From Leptospira abararensis (GTDB lineage: Bacteria > Spirochaetota > Leptospiria > Leptospirales > Leptospiraceae), in contig NZ_JAFFPR010000007.1 in NCBI RefSeq assembly GCF_016918735.1, positions 186,001-250,000 on the forward strand: a DNA stretch of 64,000 nt, written 5' to 3'. Under the pieces are notes generated by a model. That model saw nothing but the letters and a program-made list of their open reading frames with translations. It was not told the origin of the DNA and did not search any database. Positions 23,549 to 33,104 of this stretch are shown here, in pieces (within the stretch, counting starts at the first letter, position 1; every line of letters begins with the position of its first letter). A program made the position numbers and the translations under genes.

Positions 23549-26158
23549 ATGGGACTGGAACTTACAGACCAAACATTGATCCATACAATTTTGGAACAGT
23601 CAGTCAATGCCATTGTGATTTCTGATTGGGACGGAAAATTGCAATATGTAAACCCATCCTTTGTCTCCCTTTGGGGATACAATCACACTAATGAAATCGT
23701 TGGAAAAAATGCATCCGACTTCCTAGAAGATAAGGAAAAACCAAAGTTCATTCTGTCAGAACTAAAAACCCATTCCCTATGGAATGGTGAATTATCTGCC
23801 AAAAGAAAAGATGGATCCACTTTCGAAATTCAAGTGAATGCTTATATTTCAAAAGACAAATTAGGAAATACGACCTACCTACTTGCCAATATTTCAGACC
23901 AAACCAAATCCAAAGAAATGGAAGAAAATGCAAAAGAACGAGAAATTTATTTTTCGCAAATTTTAGATTCTATCACCGATTTAGTTTTCTGTAAAAATAA
24001 AAATTTCCAAGTAACTTATGTAAACAAGGCTTGTGCCGATTTTTACGGACTTTCCAAACAAGAACTGATAGGAATCCAAGATGTTGCCTATAACGAAGAA
24101 GAATACACCAAAGCATACCATGCAGAAGATAGAAAAGTTTTTGAAACGGGAGAAACCAGTTATGTAAGGAAAGAACCCAATCTTGGTTCAGGTGGTGTTA
24201 CAAGGATTTTAGAAACAGTTAAAAATCCTATCCTTGATGCAAATGGAAAAATCAAAGAAATTGTTGGTGTTTCTCGTGATATTACCGAAACACAGGCCTT
24301 AGAAAACCGCTTACAATTGGTAACAGAACTCACCTCTGACTATATCTACACTGCAAAGATTGTGAATGGAGAAATTATTGCAGAATGGAGTTCTAAAGAA
24401 CTAACGACTACCTCTGGTTATTCCATTGAAGAGATTAAAAAGTTAGGCGGTTGGATCCATGTTCTTCTCAAAGAAGATATCGCCATTATCGCCGAACGAA
24501 TGGGGAAAATTTTAAAAGGAGAGACGGGTGTGATTGAATACCGCATTCGTACGAAATCTGGGAAAATCAAATGGTTACGCGATTATACAAAACCGATTAT
24601 GGATGAAAATGGCGTTGTACTTTCCATCATCGGAGCTGCCAAAGACATTACCAACGAAAAAGAATCTGAATTAAAGTTCCAGATCAGTAGCCAAAGATAC
24701 CAAGCAGCTATGAATTCAGCACTCGAAGCCATTTACTTTTTAGAAACTTCAAAAAACAAAGAGGGTGATATCATTGACTTTATCATTTCCGATGTGAACC
24801 AAAAAGCAGAAGAACAACTCGGAATGAAAAAGGACGAATTATTAGGAAAAGGAATCTGCCAACTTTTTCCCGTGAACCGTGAAAACGGTTTTTTCGAAGA
24901 CTATAAAAAAGTCGTAGAAACAAAAATTCCAATGGAACAAGAATTCCAAATTCCAGGTAATTTTGTAGCTCCTGGTTATTATTTCCACCAAGTCATTCCC
25001 ACTAACGATGGTCTTGTGATCCAAACCAGAGATATCTCCGATAGAAAGAGGATGGAAGAACTACTCCTTCGAACAAACCGTCTGGCAAAGGTGGGAAGTT
25101 TTGATTACGACCTAGTAGAAAAACAAATAACCCTTTCCCAAGTGGCCACTGAAATTCTAGTAAAAACTTCAAAACAAATTGAAAACGTAGATTTGAGTTT
25201 TTTTGGAACAAAAGAATTTGGCCCCAACCTCAAAGAAAAAGAAATTCACTGCATCCAAACCAAAGAGACCTTTGATATGGAATGTCTTGTACAAAGCGAC
25301 TCAGGAAATGAATTCTGGATTCGTATCATTGCGACTCCAAAATTTTTAGACGATATTTGCGTTGGTTTTTATGGAGCCATCCAAAACATCCATGATGAAA
25401 AACTCATCCAAGATTCTTTATTTGACAAAGAAACTTTACTGCTCACAAAAAATCGAGAATTAGAATCTCTTTTCCAAGTCACAAACAAACAAAACGAAAG
25501 ACTAAAAGAATATACCTACATTACCTCCCATAACCTCCGCGCTCCCATAGCCAACCTAATGAGCCTTACCGCTATGTTGAAGGAAAACCCATCCAATACA
25601 GAATTACTGAGTCTCATTGAATCCTCCTCCTTCCAACTAGACCAAATCATTCGCAACCTAAACGAATTATTAAATATTGAAAGGGATTCGAAAGAACTTC
25701 CAAAATCAAAAATTTCGATTAGAGAAAGTATCGAAGCACAGATTCTTATTTTAAAGAATGGTGCCAATAGAGAAATACAATTCACAAACCATTTGCCAGA
25801 AGGAATGAAACTTTTAGGGTTCCAAGCCTACTTTGATAGCATCATAAACAATATTCTTACCAATGCGATCAAATATGCGAGTCCTGACGAACTATGTAAA
25901 ATCACCATCGATTATATAGAAACAAACGAATTCTTAAAAATTGCCATCCAAGACAATGGATCAGGAATCGACATGACTCGGCACGGTCACAAATTATTCA
26001 AAATGAACTTCCGTTTACGCCAAGACATCGAAGGTAAAGGAATGGGTTTATTCCTTGCAAAACACCAAATTGAATCTATGGACGGATCCATTGAAGTCAC
26101 AAGTGCTCTTGGGAACGGTTCTACTTTTTACTTAACCTTTCCCAAAAACCTAGTTTGA
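23549..26158 (+). CDS. Multi-PAS sensor histidine kinase
   Basis: An 869-residue soluble kinase without membrane helices. At least five PAS/PAC modules are visible: about 8-125 (LEQSVNAIVISDWDGKLQYV), 130-250 (ILDSITDLVFCKNKNFQVTY), 255-375 (TSDYIYTAKIVNGEIIAEW), 380-500 and a degenerate 510-620. The HisKA H-box is TYITSHNLRAPIANLMSLTA near residue 660 and the HATPase_c domain follows with N-box ILTNAIKYAS, G1 DNGSGID and G2 GKGMGLFLAKHQIES. This is an N-type H-box (SHNLRAP) typical of PAS-rich kinases. No receiver domain or adjacent response regulator gene is present, so it is an orphan kinase. Confidence 0.93.
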   Translation: MGLELTDQTLIHTILEQSVNAIVISDWDGKLQYVNPSFVSLWGYNHTNEIVGKNASDFLEDKEKPKFILSELKTHSLWNGELSAKRKDGSTFEIQVNAYISKDKLGNTTYLLANISDQTKSKEMEENAKEREIYFSQILDSITDLVFCKNKNFQVTYVNKACADFYGLSKQELIGIQDVAYNEEEYTKAYHAEDRKVFETGETSYVRKEPNLGSGGVTRILETVKNPILDANGKIKEIVGVSRDITETQALENRLQLVTELTSDYIYTAKIVNGEIIAEWSSKELTTTSGYSIEEIKKLGGWIHVLLKEDIAIIAERMGKILKGETGVIEYRIRTKSGKIKWLRDYTKPIMDENGVVLSIIGAAKDITNEKESELKFQISSQRYQAAMNSALEAIYFLETSKNKEGDIIDFIISDVNQKAEEQLGMKKDELLGKGICQLFPVNRENGFFEDYKKVVETKIPMEQEFQIPGNFVAPGYYFHQVIPTNDGLVIQTRDISDRKRMEELLLRTNRLAKVGSFDYDLVEKQITLSQVATEILVKTSKQIENVDLSFFGTKEFGPNLKEKEIHCIQTKETFDMECLVQSDSGNEFWIRIIATPKFLDDICVGFYGAIQNIHDEKLIQDSLFDKETLLLTKNRELESLFQVTNKQNERLKEYTYITSHNLRAPIANLMSLTAMLKENPSNTELLSLIESSSFQLDQIIRNLNELLNIERDSKELPKSKISIRESIEAQILILKNGANREIQFTNHLPEGMKLLGFQAYFDSIINNILTNAIKYASPDELCKITIDYIETNEFLKIAIQDNGSGIDMTRHGHKLFKMNFRLRQDIEGKGMGLFLAKHQIESMDGSIEVTSALGNGSTFYLTFPKNLV

Positions 26159-27049
26159 CTTTGTTTTGAATGTAAAAGACTGTTTGGCATCTTCATATCC
26201 TTGTTTTAAGAGGATTTCTGCCTGGTCTTTTTTAAAATTCAATATACTACCTAAGCCTAACATTTGTTTGGGAGCAATCACAGAGATATTTGCATGATTA
26301 AATTGTGTTCGTAGACCCAAGAAAAAATTTTCAATCGGCGTAAGTCCTTTCATGACTGATTTTCTGTATTCCAATCCTTGTTCCACACTTCTGTAAGAAC
26401 CAAGAAGATACAATTCAAACAATCTTTCTAAGGCTTCGTCTTTGGTTTCTGGGGATTCCATCATAGGGGTTCCACCCACAGGAGAAAGCAGGACCACTAC
26501 AATTTCTGATGCTTCATGAGTTAGGGCGGGAAGGATAGGAGTATTTGCCATCACTCCCCCGTCCCAATAGGGTTCCCCATCAATGATCTGCCAAGGAAAA
26601 ACCATAGGGATGGCGGAAGAAGCTAAGATATGTTCGATTTGTATATGGGGATTTTCAAAAAACTTTAACTCTGAGGTTAAGATGTTCACAGCAGAAATAA
26701 TGACTTTAGTTTTAGATTCATTCAGAGTTGTGAAATCTAAGTTTTCATGAATGAATTTTTTTAAAGGATAGGTTTCCACAAGTGGATAGTATTTTCTTCG
26801 AAAAAGTCCCTTTAACATATTCCATATCGAATAACGCATGATATTTTTTTGATTGAGTCTAAGCCATAATTCCGATAGGCGACTGGAATTCATTCCAGAA
26901 CCAATGGCACAAGCATTGATGGCACCAACCGAAGTTCCACAAATAATATCTGGCTTCCAATGGATCTCTTCTAAATACCGCAAAACACCTGCTTGGTAGG
27001 CACCTCTGGCTCCTCCCCCAGATAAAACTAAGGCTCTTTTTTTACCCAT
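26150..27049 (-). CDS. Patatin-like phospholipase
   Basis: A 299-residue patatin/RssA-type acyl hydrolase. The oxyanion loop GGGARGAYQAGVL is at residues 11-23, the nucleophile Ser40 in GTSVGAINA and the catalytic Asp163 in WDGGVMANTP, giving the Ser-Asp dyad. SSAIPMVFPW before the Asp is also conserved. No signal peptide is seen. The start ATG lies one base after the stop of the NlpC/P60 gene, so it is translated from the same message. The lipid substrate is not predictable. Its 3' end overlaps that of the convergent kinase by nine bases. Confidence 0.93.
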   Translation of the reverse strand: MGKKRALVLSGGGARGAYQAGVLRYLEEIHWKPDIICGTSVGAINACAIGSGMNSSRLSELWLRLNQKNIMRYSIWNMLKGLFRRKYYPLVETYPLKKFIHENLDFTTLNESKTKVIISAVNILTSELKFFENPHIQIEHILASSAIPMVFPWQIIDGEPYWDGGVMANTPILPALTHEASEIVVVLLSPVGGTPMMESPETKDEALERLFELYLLGSYRSVEQGLEYRKSVMKGLTPIENFFLGLRTQFNHANISVIAPKQMLGLGSILNFKKDQAEILLKQGYEDAKQSFTFKTKSN

Positions 27050-27050
27050 C

Positions 27051-28283
27051 CTATTTTCCTCCTGTAAAAATATCGCGACCCGTCACATACCTTTCCTTCC
27101 ACCATTTTTCATTTAAGGACTGGATGACAACTCCACGACTTGTCGATGCATGAATAAAATTACCATTTTCTAAAACCATTCCCACATGGGTGATTTTACT
27201 TGTGTTTGAGGAAGCTGAAAAAAATACCAAATTTCCTATTTGTTGTTTTTCTCTTGGGACAGATTTACCAATTTGTGCTTGGTCTCTAGCAGACCGAGGA
27301 ATCATCCTTTCGTTCATTCCAATTTTAGGATCGGTAAGAATGGATTTTGTTAGCCCAGAACAATCCACTCCGCGTCTAGAATACCCCCCATAAAGATAAG
27401 GGGTTCCGATCCACTCACGACCCACAGGATCGACTAACTTTCGTTTTTCTTTTTCCCCACTACTAGTAGGCGGAAGACTATTTTGTTCCTCTAAAAAAAT
27501 TAAGTTAGGATCGAGTTTCGGCCTTTCTTTAGTGACCCACTCCCCTTGTTCGTTCCAGATGATTTCCGTTCGTCTTTCCGATTTTTTAAAAATTTCCTTG
27601 GGTATTGTAGGAGCTAACAAAGGAAGAGTATCCGCCTTTACTATCTCCCAATGTTTTTCTTCTATTTTCCCTTTTTCACTGACAAACCAATCATTAAAAA
27701 ATTTTATTCGTTTTTCTTCCGTTAGGTTTTGGATTTGTTTGGGAAGTATCTGTTCCAATCGTTTTAGAGTCAGATTTGGATTTTCTTCTTTTTTTCTAGA
27801 GAGGAGAACCAATCGTCCTGCTACAAAAACAGAGGGACCACTCCATTGTTTGGATTTTGCAATCCTTAGAATTTCGGAAACCCTTTCGTCAGGAAGGTGG
27901 GAGGTGGACATTTCCTTAAAGAATTTTCCTAAATATGGAATGTCTTTTTTGTTCGGTTTCGTTGTGATGAAGTAAGGGATTAGTTCTTCGGTTTCTTCCC
28001 AAGTGAATCCATAATCGGAAAGAATTACAAACCTTTCGACTTCTTCGGCAAATTCCACCGCTGGCATGGACTCAAAAGCAGCCCATACACGTAGCGATTT
28101 TACGATTTCTTTTACAGAGGATTCATTGGCTCGGTCTCCCAAACGTTTTCGAATCTCATTTCGGATCAGAAGTGATTCTTGTTTGTTGTATACTGACTCA
28201 ACTAACGAATCTAAGTTTTGTGCAGAAAGAGAACATGCAACAAGTAAAAATAGAGAAAAAACTACTAACCGAAAATTTTCCAT
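27051..28283 (-). CDS. NlpC/P60 family cell-wall peptidase with long N-terminal domain
   Basis: A roughly 410-residue exported protein. Starting at ATG 28283 gives the signal MENFRLVVFSLFLLVACSLSAQ, which could be cut as a lipoprotein (L-V-A-C) or after SLSAQ; ATG 28298 is an alternative. The first 270 residues are helical and of unknown function. The C-terminal 130 residues are an NlpC/P60 domain: YLYGGYSRRGVDCSGLTKS with the catalytic Cys, KITHVGMVLENGNFIHAS with the catalytic His pair. Such enzymes cleave peptidoglycan stem peptides. It sits between two patatin genes in a probable minus-strand operon, suggesting envelope turnover. Confidence 0.9.
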   Translation of the reverse strand: MENFRLVVFSLFLLVACSLSAQNLDSLVESVYNKQESLLIRNEIRKRLGDRANESSVKEIVKSLRVWAAFESMPAVEFAEEVERFVILSDYGFTWEETEELIPYFITTKPNKKDIPYLGKFFKEMSTSHLPDERVSEILRIAKSKQWSGPSVFVAGRLVLLSRKKEENPNLTLKRLEQILPKQIQNLTEEKRIKFFNDWFVSEKGKIEEKHWEIVKADTLPLLAPTIPKEIFKKSERRTEIIWNEQGEWVTKERPKLDPNLIFLEEQNSLPPTSSGEKEKRKLVDPVGREWIGTPYLYGGYSRRGVDCSGLTKSILTDPKIGMNERMIPRSARDQAQIGKSVPREKQQIGNLVFFSASSNTSKITHVGMVLENGNFIHASTSRGVVIQSLNEKWWKERYVTGRDIFTGGK

Positions 28284-28322
28284 ACGAAAGACAAACATAC
28301 TTTGTATGATAGTCGATCGTAT

Positions 28323-30197
28323 CTATTGTAAAGTAGGATTTAGAAATTTCTCTCGGCTACGATTGATTTTATCAATAGAGGAAACATAACCCAGTTCAAT
28401 GAGACGTTCATAAGCAAACCAATCCAAAAGTCCAAAGTTGTTTGTAGGAATTTGTAAAAACAAATCGGATATTTTTTCTGTCTGGCGAATCCTGTCCCTA
28501 CTCGAGGCAAGGATGGATCTGATAATGATATCGCCAATGGGAGGAAACTTAGGCCGAAGAATTTCATTAAAATTAATTAAGTTGGTAATTTGAGTCAAAG
28601 GGTTTGTCATCACCCCTGGATTTGTTTTATCAAAATAGGCACAAAGTTCTTTATCTTGGTCAGGATAAATATCGCCAAACACATCTACGGAAATTACCTT
28701 TCCAACTCCTCTCTCTTTTAAAGTAATCCCAGGAACGTTATCTAAAACTCCTCCGTCTACATAAACTACCCCATCATCGATTAAGGGAGGAACAATTCCT
28801 GGAATGGAGGTACTTGCTCGAATAGCCTTCCACAAATCCCCTTTGTCATGTACATGAATTTCCGAATGAGACAAGTCCGTGGAAATGGAGTAATAGGGAA
28901 TCCATAAGTCTTCAATTTGAATGGATCCAAAAAACTGGCGAATGGCTTCTGTATACTTTTTTCCAGTGGTTAAAGAAAGAACAGGAACAGTATATTCATT
29001 TAACAGGTCTTTTGTGACCCAAAAGGATTTTGCTTTCTCTTTACTTCCACTACTTGTTTCTCCCATTGCTATAAGAGCCGCAAAGATAGAACCTGCACTG
29101 GTTCCTGAAACCATATCAATGGGAATTTGATTTTCTTCTAAGGCAGAAAGGACTCCCAAATGAGCAAAACCTTTGGCTCCTCCTCCCCCAAGAGCAAGAC
29201 CAATCGACTTACCAAGCAGTCCCCGCCCAAGCCTTTCCCAAGTATCCATTCGATCAAAGTGAACATGGAAGTGGCGGCTGAATTTCCTTTTTTGCAAATG
29301 CCGAATAGTGCCTGGAACCACATCCACAGGATTTGGCTGGAGGAGGACCAAAACTTGCGTTCGATTCTTCCATAGTTTTTGATCCAAAAGAGATTCTAAA
29401 TGGATACAATCTGGTTCATCCTTTGCATCTTTGATCAATAGGATGGTGTCGGACTGACGTAAAGCTCGCTCGGTCCAAGTGGAGATAGATTGACTATCAT
29501 CCAATAGATAAAAAACAAAATCATACTCGGCTTCCAGTTGGGAAAAAAAACGGATGATCCAAGGTTCTCTTTCCGATTCATCTAACGATTGCAACTCGGT
29601 AGTTCTTTCTAAGAATACACTTTCATCTACAACACAAAAGGATCCATAACGAAGGAGAACAAGTCCAATTCGATGAATGATTTCATCTAAAGTTTCTTTT
29701 GGAAAAGAACTAAGAATGGAAAAAGTTTTAGAAACAGGAACAAATCCTTTGCTATCTGTTTTGGCATGTGCCAAACGTTCTGCGATGATTTTGGTGATTT
29801 GTAAAAGACTTTCGGGGTATTTAAGAAGGATCGAGAGAGCCACATCCCTTGGAACTCGGATGAGTTCCGAGTCTCGAATGGCTTTGACTGTGGCGGAACG
29901 TTTTTCACCAGTAAATAAACTTAGTTCGCCAATGATATCGAGTCGTTTGAATTCTCCCGCGTCTCGAACAGTCCCGTCTGTGGCCCGTTTTTCATACCGA
30001 AGTTTTCCTGCAGCAAGAATGTATAAATCACTTCCCTCTGAGTTTTCCTCAAACAAAACCTCACCTCCCGCTAAAAATTCTCGCACCGTGTTTTCCTTCA
30101 TTTCGCGAAGCACTGTATGAGGTAAATTTTTAAAGAGATCGGCCAGAGTCAGATACTGTGCCAGACTTGGATGTTTGGAGATTCGAATTCGTTTCAC
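28323..30197 (-). CDS. Cyclic-nucleotide-binding patatin-like phospholipase (NTE type)
   Basis: A 624-residue protein with two recognisable parts. Residues 15-140 form a cNMP-binding domain whose phosphate-binding cassette is GELSLFTGEKRSATVKA (Glu91 and Arg100, the ribose- and phosphate-contacting residues). Residues 330-600 form a patatin domain: GGGGAKGFAHLGVL, Ser367 in GTSAGS and Asp481 in VDGGVLDNVPG. The middle segment (about 160-325) resembles the linker of bacterial neuropathy-target-esterase relatives. cAMP, made by the two cyclases in this window, is a plausible ligand (inference). It is first in the operon with NlpC/P60 and the smaller patatin, and diverges from ruvA. Confidence 0.92.
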   Translation of the reverse strand: MKRIRISKHPSLAQYLTLADLFKNLPHTVLREMKENTVREFLAGGEVLFEENSEGSDLYILAAGKLRYEKRATDGTVRDAGEFKRLDIIGELSLFTGEKRSATVKAIRDSELIRVPRDVALSILLKYPESLLQITKIIAERLAHAKTDSKGFVPVSKTFSILSSFPKETLDEIIHRIGLVLLRYGSFCVVDESVFLERTTELQSLDESEREPWIIRFFSQLEAEYDFVFYLLDDSQSISTWTERALRQSDTILLIKDAKDEPDCIHLESLLDQKLWKNRTQVLVLLQPNPVDVVPGTIRHLQKRKFSRHFHVHFDRMDTWERLGRGLLGKSIGLALGGGGAKGFAHLGVLSALEENQIPIDMVSGTSAGSIFAALIAMGETSSGSKEKAKSFWVTKDLLNEYTVPVLSLTTGKKYTEAIRQFFGSIQIEDLWIPYYSISTDLSHSEIHVHDKGDLWKAIRASTSIPGIVPPLIDDGVVYVDGGVLDNVPGITLKERGVGKVISVDVFGDIYPDQDKELCAYFDKTNPGVMTNPLTQITNLINFNEILRPKFPPIGDIIIRSILASSRDRIRQTEKISDLFLQIPTNNFGLLDWFAYERLIELGYVSSIDKINRSREKFLNPTLQ

Positions 30198-30353
30198 TCC
30201 TTTTGTTTTACTAAATCATATGTAAAAACACAACCTCCTTTTCTTTTTTTCAATTCACATTCACTAAATCAAAGAAACTTCCTTTGTTCTCATACGCAAA
30301 AGAGTTGTCGCCAAACGAATAGGATCCTAAATATTGGAAGTGGAACTCTTACC

Positions 30354-30953
30354 ATGATTGCAACTTTACGCGGAAAATTGATTCAACTTGAAATGGACCA
30401 TCTTGTCCTGGATGTAGCTGGTGTTGGTTACGAAGTCCACATCCCCTTTCCTTTACATTTAGAATGTAAGGAGAAAATGAAAGAAGAGATTTTTTTACAT
30501 ATCTTTCACTCCATCACAGACAGAGGAGAACGCCTATTTGGATTTTCCACTAGAAAAGATAGAGAACTTTTCCAACTCATCAAATCACTCCATGGGATTG
30601 GCGAACTCACTGCCCTAAAAATCTTATCTTTTTTCCATGCAGATGATTTGTACAAAATTGCAAAAGAAGACGACCGCAAAACTTTGGAAAAAATTCCCAA
30701 GGTCAAAGGCAAAACTTCAGAAAAAATTCTTTTTGAGATCAAACAAAACCTAAAAAAACTAGAAATGTTTTTGAACGATGAATCTACAAAAACAGATTCA
30801 GAAGATAGAGAAACAGATTTGGCAACGCTTGCCCTCATCCAATTAGGGTTTGATGAAAAAACTGCCACCAAACAAGTAGCAGATGCTAAAAAATTAAACC
30901 CCGGTTATACAGCTTCCGAAATCGTAAAACAAGTAATCACAGGAACCAGATAA
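30354..30953 (+). CDS. ruvA: Holliday junction branch migration protein RuvA
   Basis: RuvA binds four-way junctions and loads the RuvB motor. The 199-residue product starts at ATG 30354 (MIATLRGKLIQLEMDHLVLDVAGVGYEV in parts: MIATLRGKL, VAGVGYEVHIP), the canonical RuvA N-terminus; the frame is open further upstream but that part is not RuvA-like. Domain I ends with RLFGFSTRKDRELF, followed by two helix-hairpin-helix motifs (LHGIGELTALKIL and IPKVKGKTSEKIL) and a C-terminal RuvB-binding domain with TLALIQLGFDEKTA. Length is typical. ruvB and ruvC are not in the window. Confidence 0.97.
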   Translation: MIATLRGKLIQLEMDHLVLDVAGVGYEVHIPFPLHLECKEKMKEEIFLHIFHSITDRGERLFGFSTRKDRELFQLIKSLHGIGELTALKILSFFHADDLYKIAKEDDRKTLEKIPKVKGKTSEKILFEIKQNLKKLEMFLNDESTKTDSEDRETDLATLALIQLGFDEKTATKQVADAKKLNPGYTASEIVKQVITGTR

Positions 30954-30954
30954 A

Positions 30955-31560
30955 TCAAAACATACGGAGGAGATACCAACTCCCCTCCCATTTGATAAAG
31001 CTGGGATTGATCAAATACCGCTCTAATTTCTGATTTTCCGCAAACCGAAACCGAACTTCTACCTCTTCGCTAGAGCCTACGTAAAGATCGACCCAAACTT
31101 GTTTTGCTGAAAGGAAAACATCGCGAACGGTTAGATTCCCAACACTTCCCTTCTTTCCATCCAACTTTTTGGAATCAAAGTAATAAACTTGAAAGTATCC
31201 ATTGGGATCGGCGAGGTCTTTTTCTACTTCTGCATAAGTCCAATACCCTTTGGCATCTACATACAGACCTTTTTGGGGATGGATGAGACTCGGCAAATGA
31301 GAAAAGGAACCCGCACATAGATCCGCCAGTAATACTTTTAATTCACTCAAAAGAAAAGTTTCATCAAATTTAGAAAGGGCAGTTCCGTAAACAGTTCCAA
31401 GCGATAAGGAAATAGGGCAACCCGTTTCTTTAGTATTCGCATAAGAAGGATTGTCAGCTTTAGTGGATTGTGATTTTTCTTTTATGAATTGGCAACTAAA
31501 ACAAAATAAGAGACAGGACGAAATCAAATAAATACAAAAGGATTTATAAAGAGTGTGCAT
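30955..31560 (-). CDS. Putative lipoprotein of unknown function
   Basis: A 201-residue protein with signal MHTLYKSFCIYLISSCLLFCFSC, Cys in an F-S-C lipobox near residue 23. The mature domain contains GCPISLSLGTVYG, LCAGSFSHLPSLIHPQKGLYVDAKGYW and a C-terminal beta-rich part (WVDLYVGSSEEVEVRFRF, EGSWYLLRMF), resembling an NTF2-like or beta-sandwich domain, but I cannot name it. The start ATG at 31560 overlaps the stop of the TPR-Mrr gene by one base (TGATG), so it is its operon partner. The 3' end meets ruvA tail to tail. Confidence 0.72.
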   Translation of the reverse strand: MHTLYKSFCIYLISSCLLFCFSCQFIKEKSQSTKADNPSYANTKETGCPISLSLGTVYGTALSKFDETFLLSELKVLLADLCAGSFSHLPSLIHPQKGLYVDAKGYWTYAEVEKDLADPNGYFQVYYFDSKKLDGKKGSVGNLTVRDVFLSAKQVWVDLYVGSSEEVEVRFRFAENQKLERYLINPSFIKWEGSWYLLRMF

Positions 31561-33104
31561 CACATTGTTTTATTGAGTAAATCCTCAAACAAATCCCCAC
31601 TGTACATCTCGAGTGCTCCATTACTGGCAGCGATGATTTTTTTCCCACCCTCGGTTACATCAAAATTTCCAATGACATATCCTTTTGTGGCACCTAACTC
31701 TTCCATTTGGTTTGTCATCTCCCGAAGAAAAACATCGGATACCTTAGCATCTTTCCATTTACGAACCCGAAATAGTGCTCTTTTATTGACATCTTCTTTG
31801 GAGGAAGCAAGTAAGTTCACGCCATCTGCTTCTGGGTTAGACATCTCTTTGGTGACTCGGTAACCCATACTCATCACCATACGTGTAGCTTGGTTTTTAA
31901 AATTGGTTCCCGGCATACTAATAAATTTTTCAAATTTATCCAAACCTAACATATCCAATTTGGAAGTTAGTTTTTTCCCACTATCGTCCACCATACCTTT
32001 GATATTGAATGGTTTGGAAGAACGCATTCCGCTCAATTCAAAGTATCTAGAGTTAGGAAATAAATTGACAGAAAGTAAATTAAGTTCACGGGAAAGATCA
32101 TACTCATGGATTAAAGAATCCACAGTTCCCGTTCCCCTTTCCAATCGGTATTTCAAATTGGCGAGGGCCACCACATCGGGATCATCTAACCGTTCTACTT
32201 CGGCCTCAATCAAATATTCGGAAGCATCATCCAACCTACCCATATAAACGGTAATCATTGCAAAGTGGATGCTTGTTTCTATGATTTCACTTTGCCAAGC
32301 ATTGAGCCTAGCCATTTCCAAACAGAGCCTTCCGTATTTCAAAGCCTCTGGAAAGTTTTGCATCAAAATGGCTTCTGTCATTAAAAACTGAAAGAGAGTG
32401 AAACGGACAAATTCGTCTTCTATTTGCTCACTGATGGCGACTGCGGTTTTTACGGCATCTTTATGTTTGTTTTCACGAGAAAGAGAGAGTGCGTATAAAA
32501 AACCTGAAACGGGAGACTTTTCTAATTTGTAAGCCTTTTCAAAATATTCCTTTTCCTTTCCCCCACCAGTGACACCGGAAATCACTCCCCGAGCAATGAA
32601 GTAGGAGGAAAGATTGATTTTTTCTTCTGGGATCCGAGAGAAAAAATGTTCTGCAATTTTAAATTCTTTTTGTCCCAGTGCCATAAATCCCAAACGAAGG
32701 CAAGCAATGGGATTGGAACGATCTGCTTGGAGGGTGTCTAGATAATGAAAGAAGGCCTCTTCAAAAAAATCTTTGTTATAATAAATATCTGCAATGCGGT
32801 TGGATACAGTCACGGAATCGATTTCTTTCGTATACCGATTGTTCTTTTTGATGATTTCGAGGTGTTTTGCCTCGTTTAATGGATCATTTTCCATGGCGTA
32901 GATCTTTGCCATGACATAGTGGCCATAAGGGTTTTGGTGGTCTTCTTCCAGTTTTTCGCGAACGAGGGCCCGGGCATCCAGAAAGTTCCCCAGAGTGGCA
33001 AGACTTAAGGCCTTGGCATAACTATCCCGTCTCTGCCCGACAATGAAGGTCAAGAGAAAACCGAGCATAATCACTGCTGCTCCCACAAAGATAAAAAATG
33101 CCAA
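31560..33104 (-). CDS. Membrane-anchored TPR protein with degenerate Mrr-like C-terminal domain
   Basis: A 514-residue protein starting at TTG 33104. Residues 2-22 form one membrane helix (FIFVGAAVIMLGFLLTFIVG). Residues 30-330 are tetratricopeptide-type helical repeats (AKIYAMENDPLNEAKHLEI, FHYLDTLQADRSNPIACLRL, AITVYMGRLDDASEYLIEA-like). Residues 405-510 resemble the Mrr/PD-(D/E)xK restriction fold: MGYRVTKEMSNPEADGVNLL, ALFRVRKWKDAKVSDV, GYVIGNFDVTEGGKKIIAAS, GDLFEDLLNK. The catalytic positions look lost: the second Asp of D-G-x-D is Asn, and the Q-x-K triad reads R-V-R. It is therefore more likely a binding or scaffold domain than a nuclease. Divergent from, and overlapping by 7 bases, the permease gene. 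Confidence 0.82.
   Translation of the reverse strand: MAFFIFVGAAVIMLGFLLTFIVGQRRDSYAKALSLATLGNFLDARALVREKLEEDHQNPYGHYVMAKIYAMENDPLNEAKHLEIIKKNNRYTKEIDSVTVSNRIADIYYNKDFFEEAFFHYLDTLQADRSNPIACLRLGFMALGQKEFKIAEHFFSRIPEEKINLSSYFIARGVISGVTGGGKEKEYFEKAYKLEKSPVSGFLYALSLSRENKHKDAVKTAVAISEQIEDEFVRFTLFQFLMTEAILMQNFPEALKYGRLCLEMARLNAWQSEIIETSIHFAMITVYMGRLDDASEYLIEAEVERLDDPDVVALANLKYRLERGTGTVDSLIHEYDLSRELNLLSVNLFPNSRYFELSGMRSSKPFNIKGMVDDSGKKLTSKLDMLGLDKFEKFISMPGTNFKNQATRMVMSMGYRVTKEMSNPEADGVNLLASSKEDVNKRALFRVRKWKDAKVSDVFLREMTNQMEELGATKGYVIGNFDVTEGGKKIIAASNGALEMYSGDLFEDLLNKTM

Noticed and set aside
30171..30353. Open upstream extension of ruvA that would add 61 residues
   Set aside because: RuvA homologues begin with MIxxLxGxL, found at 30354. 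The extension has no RuvA-like sequence and would overlap the divergent patatin gene.
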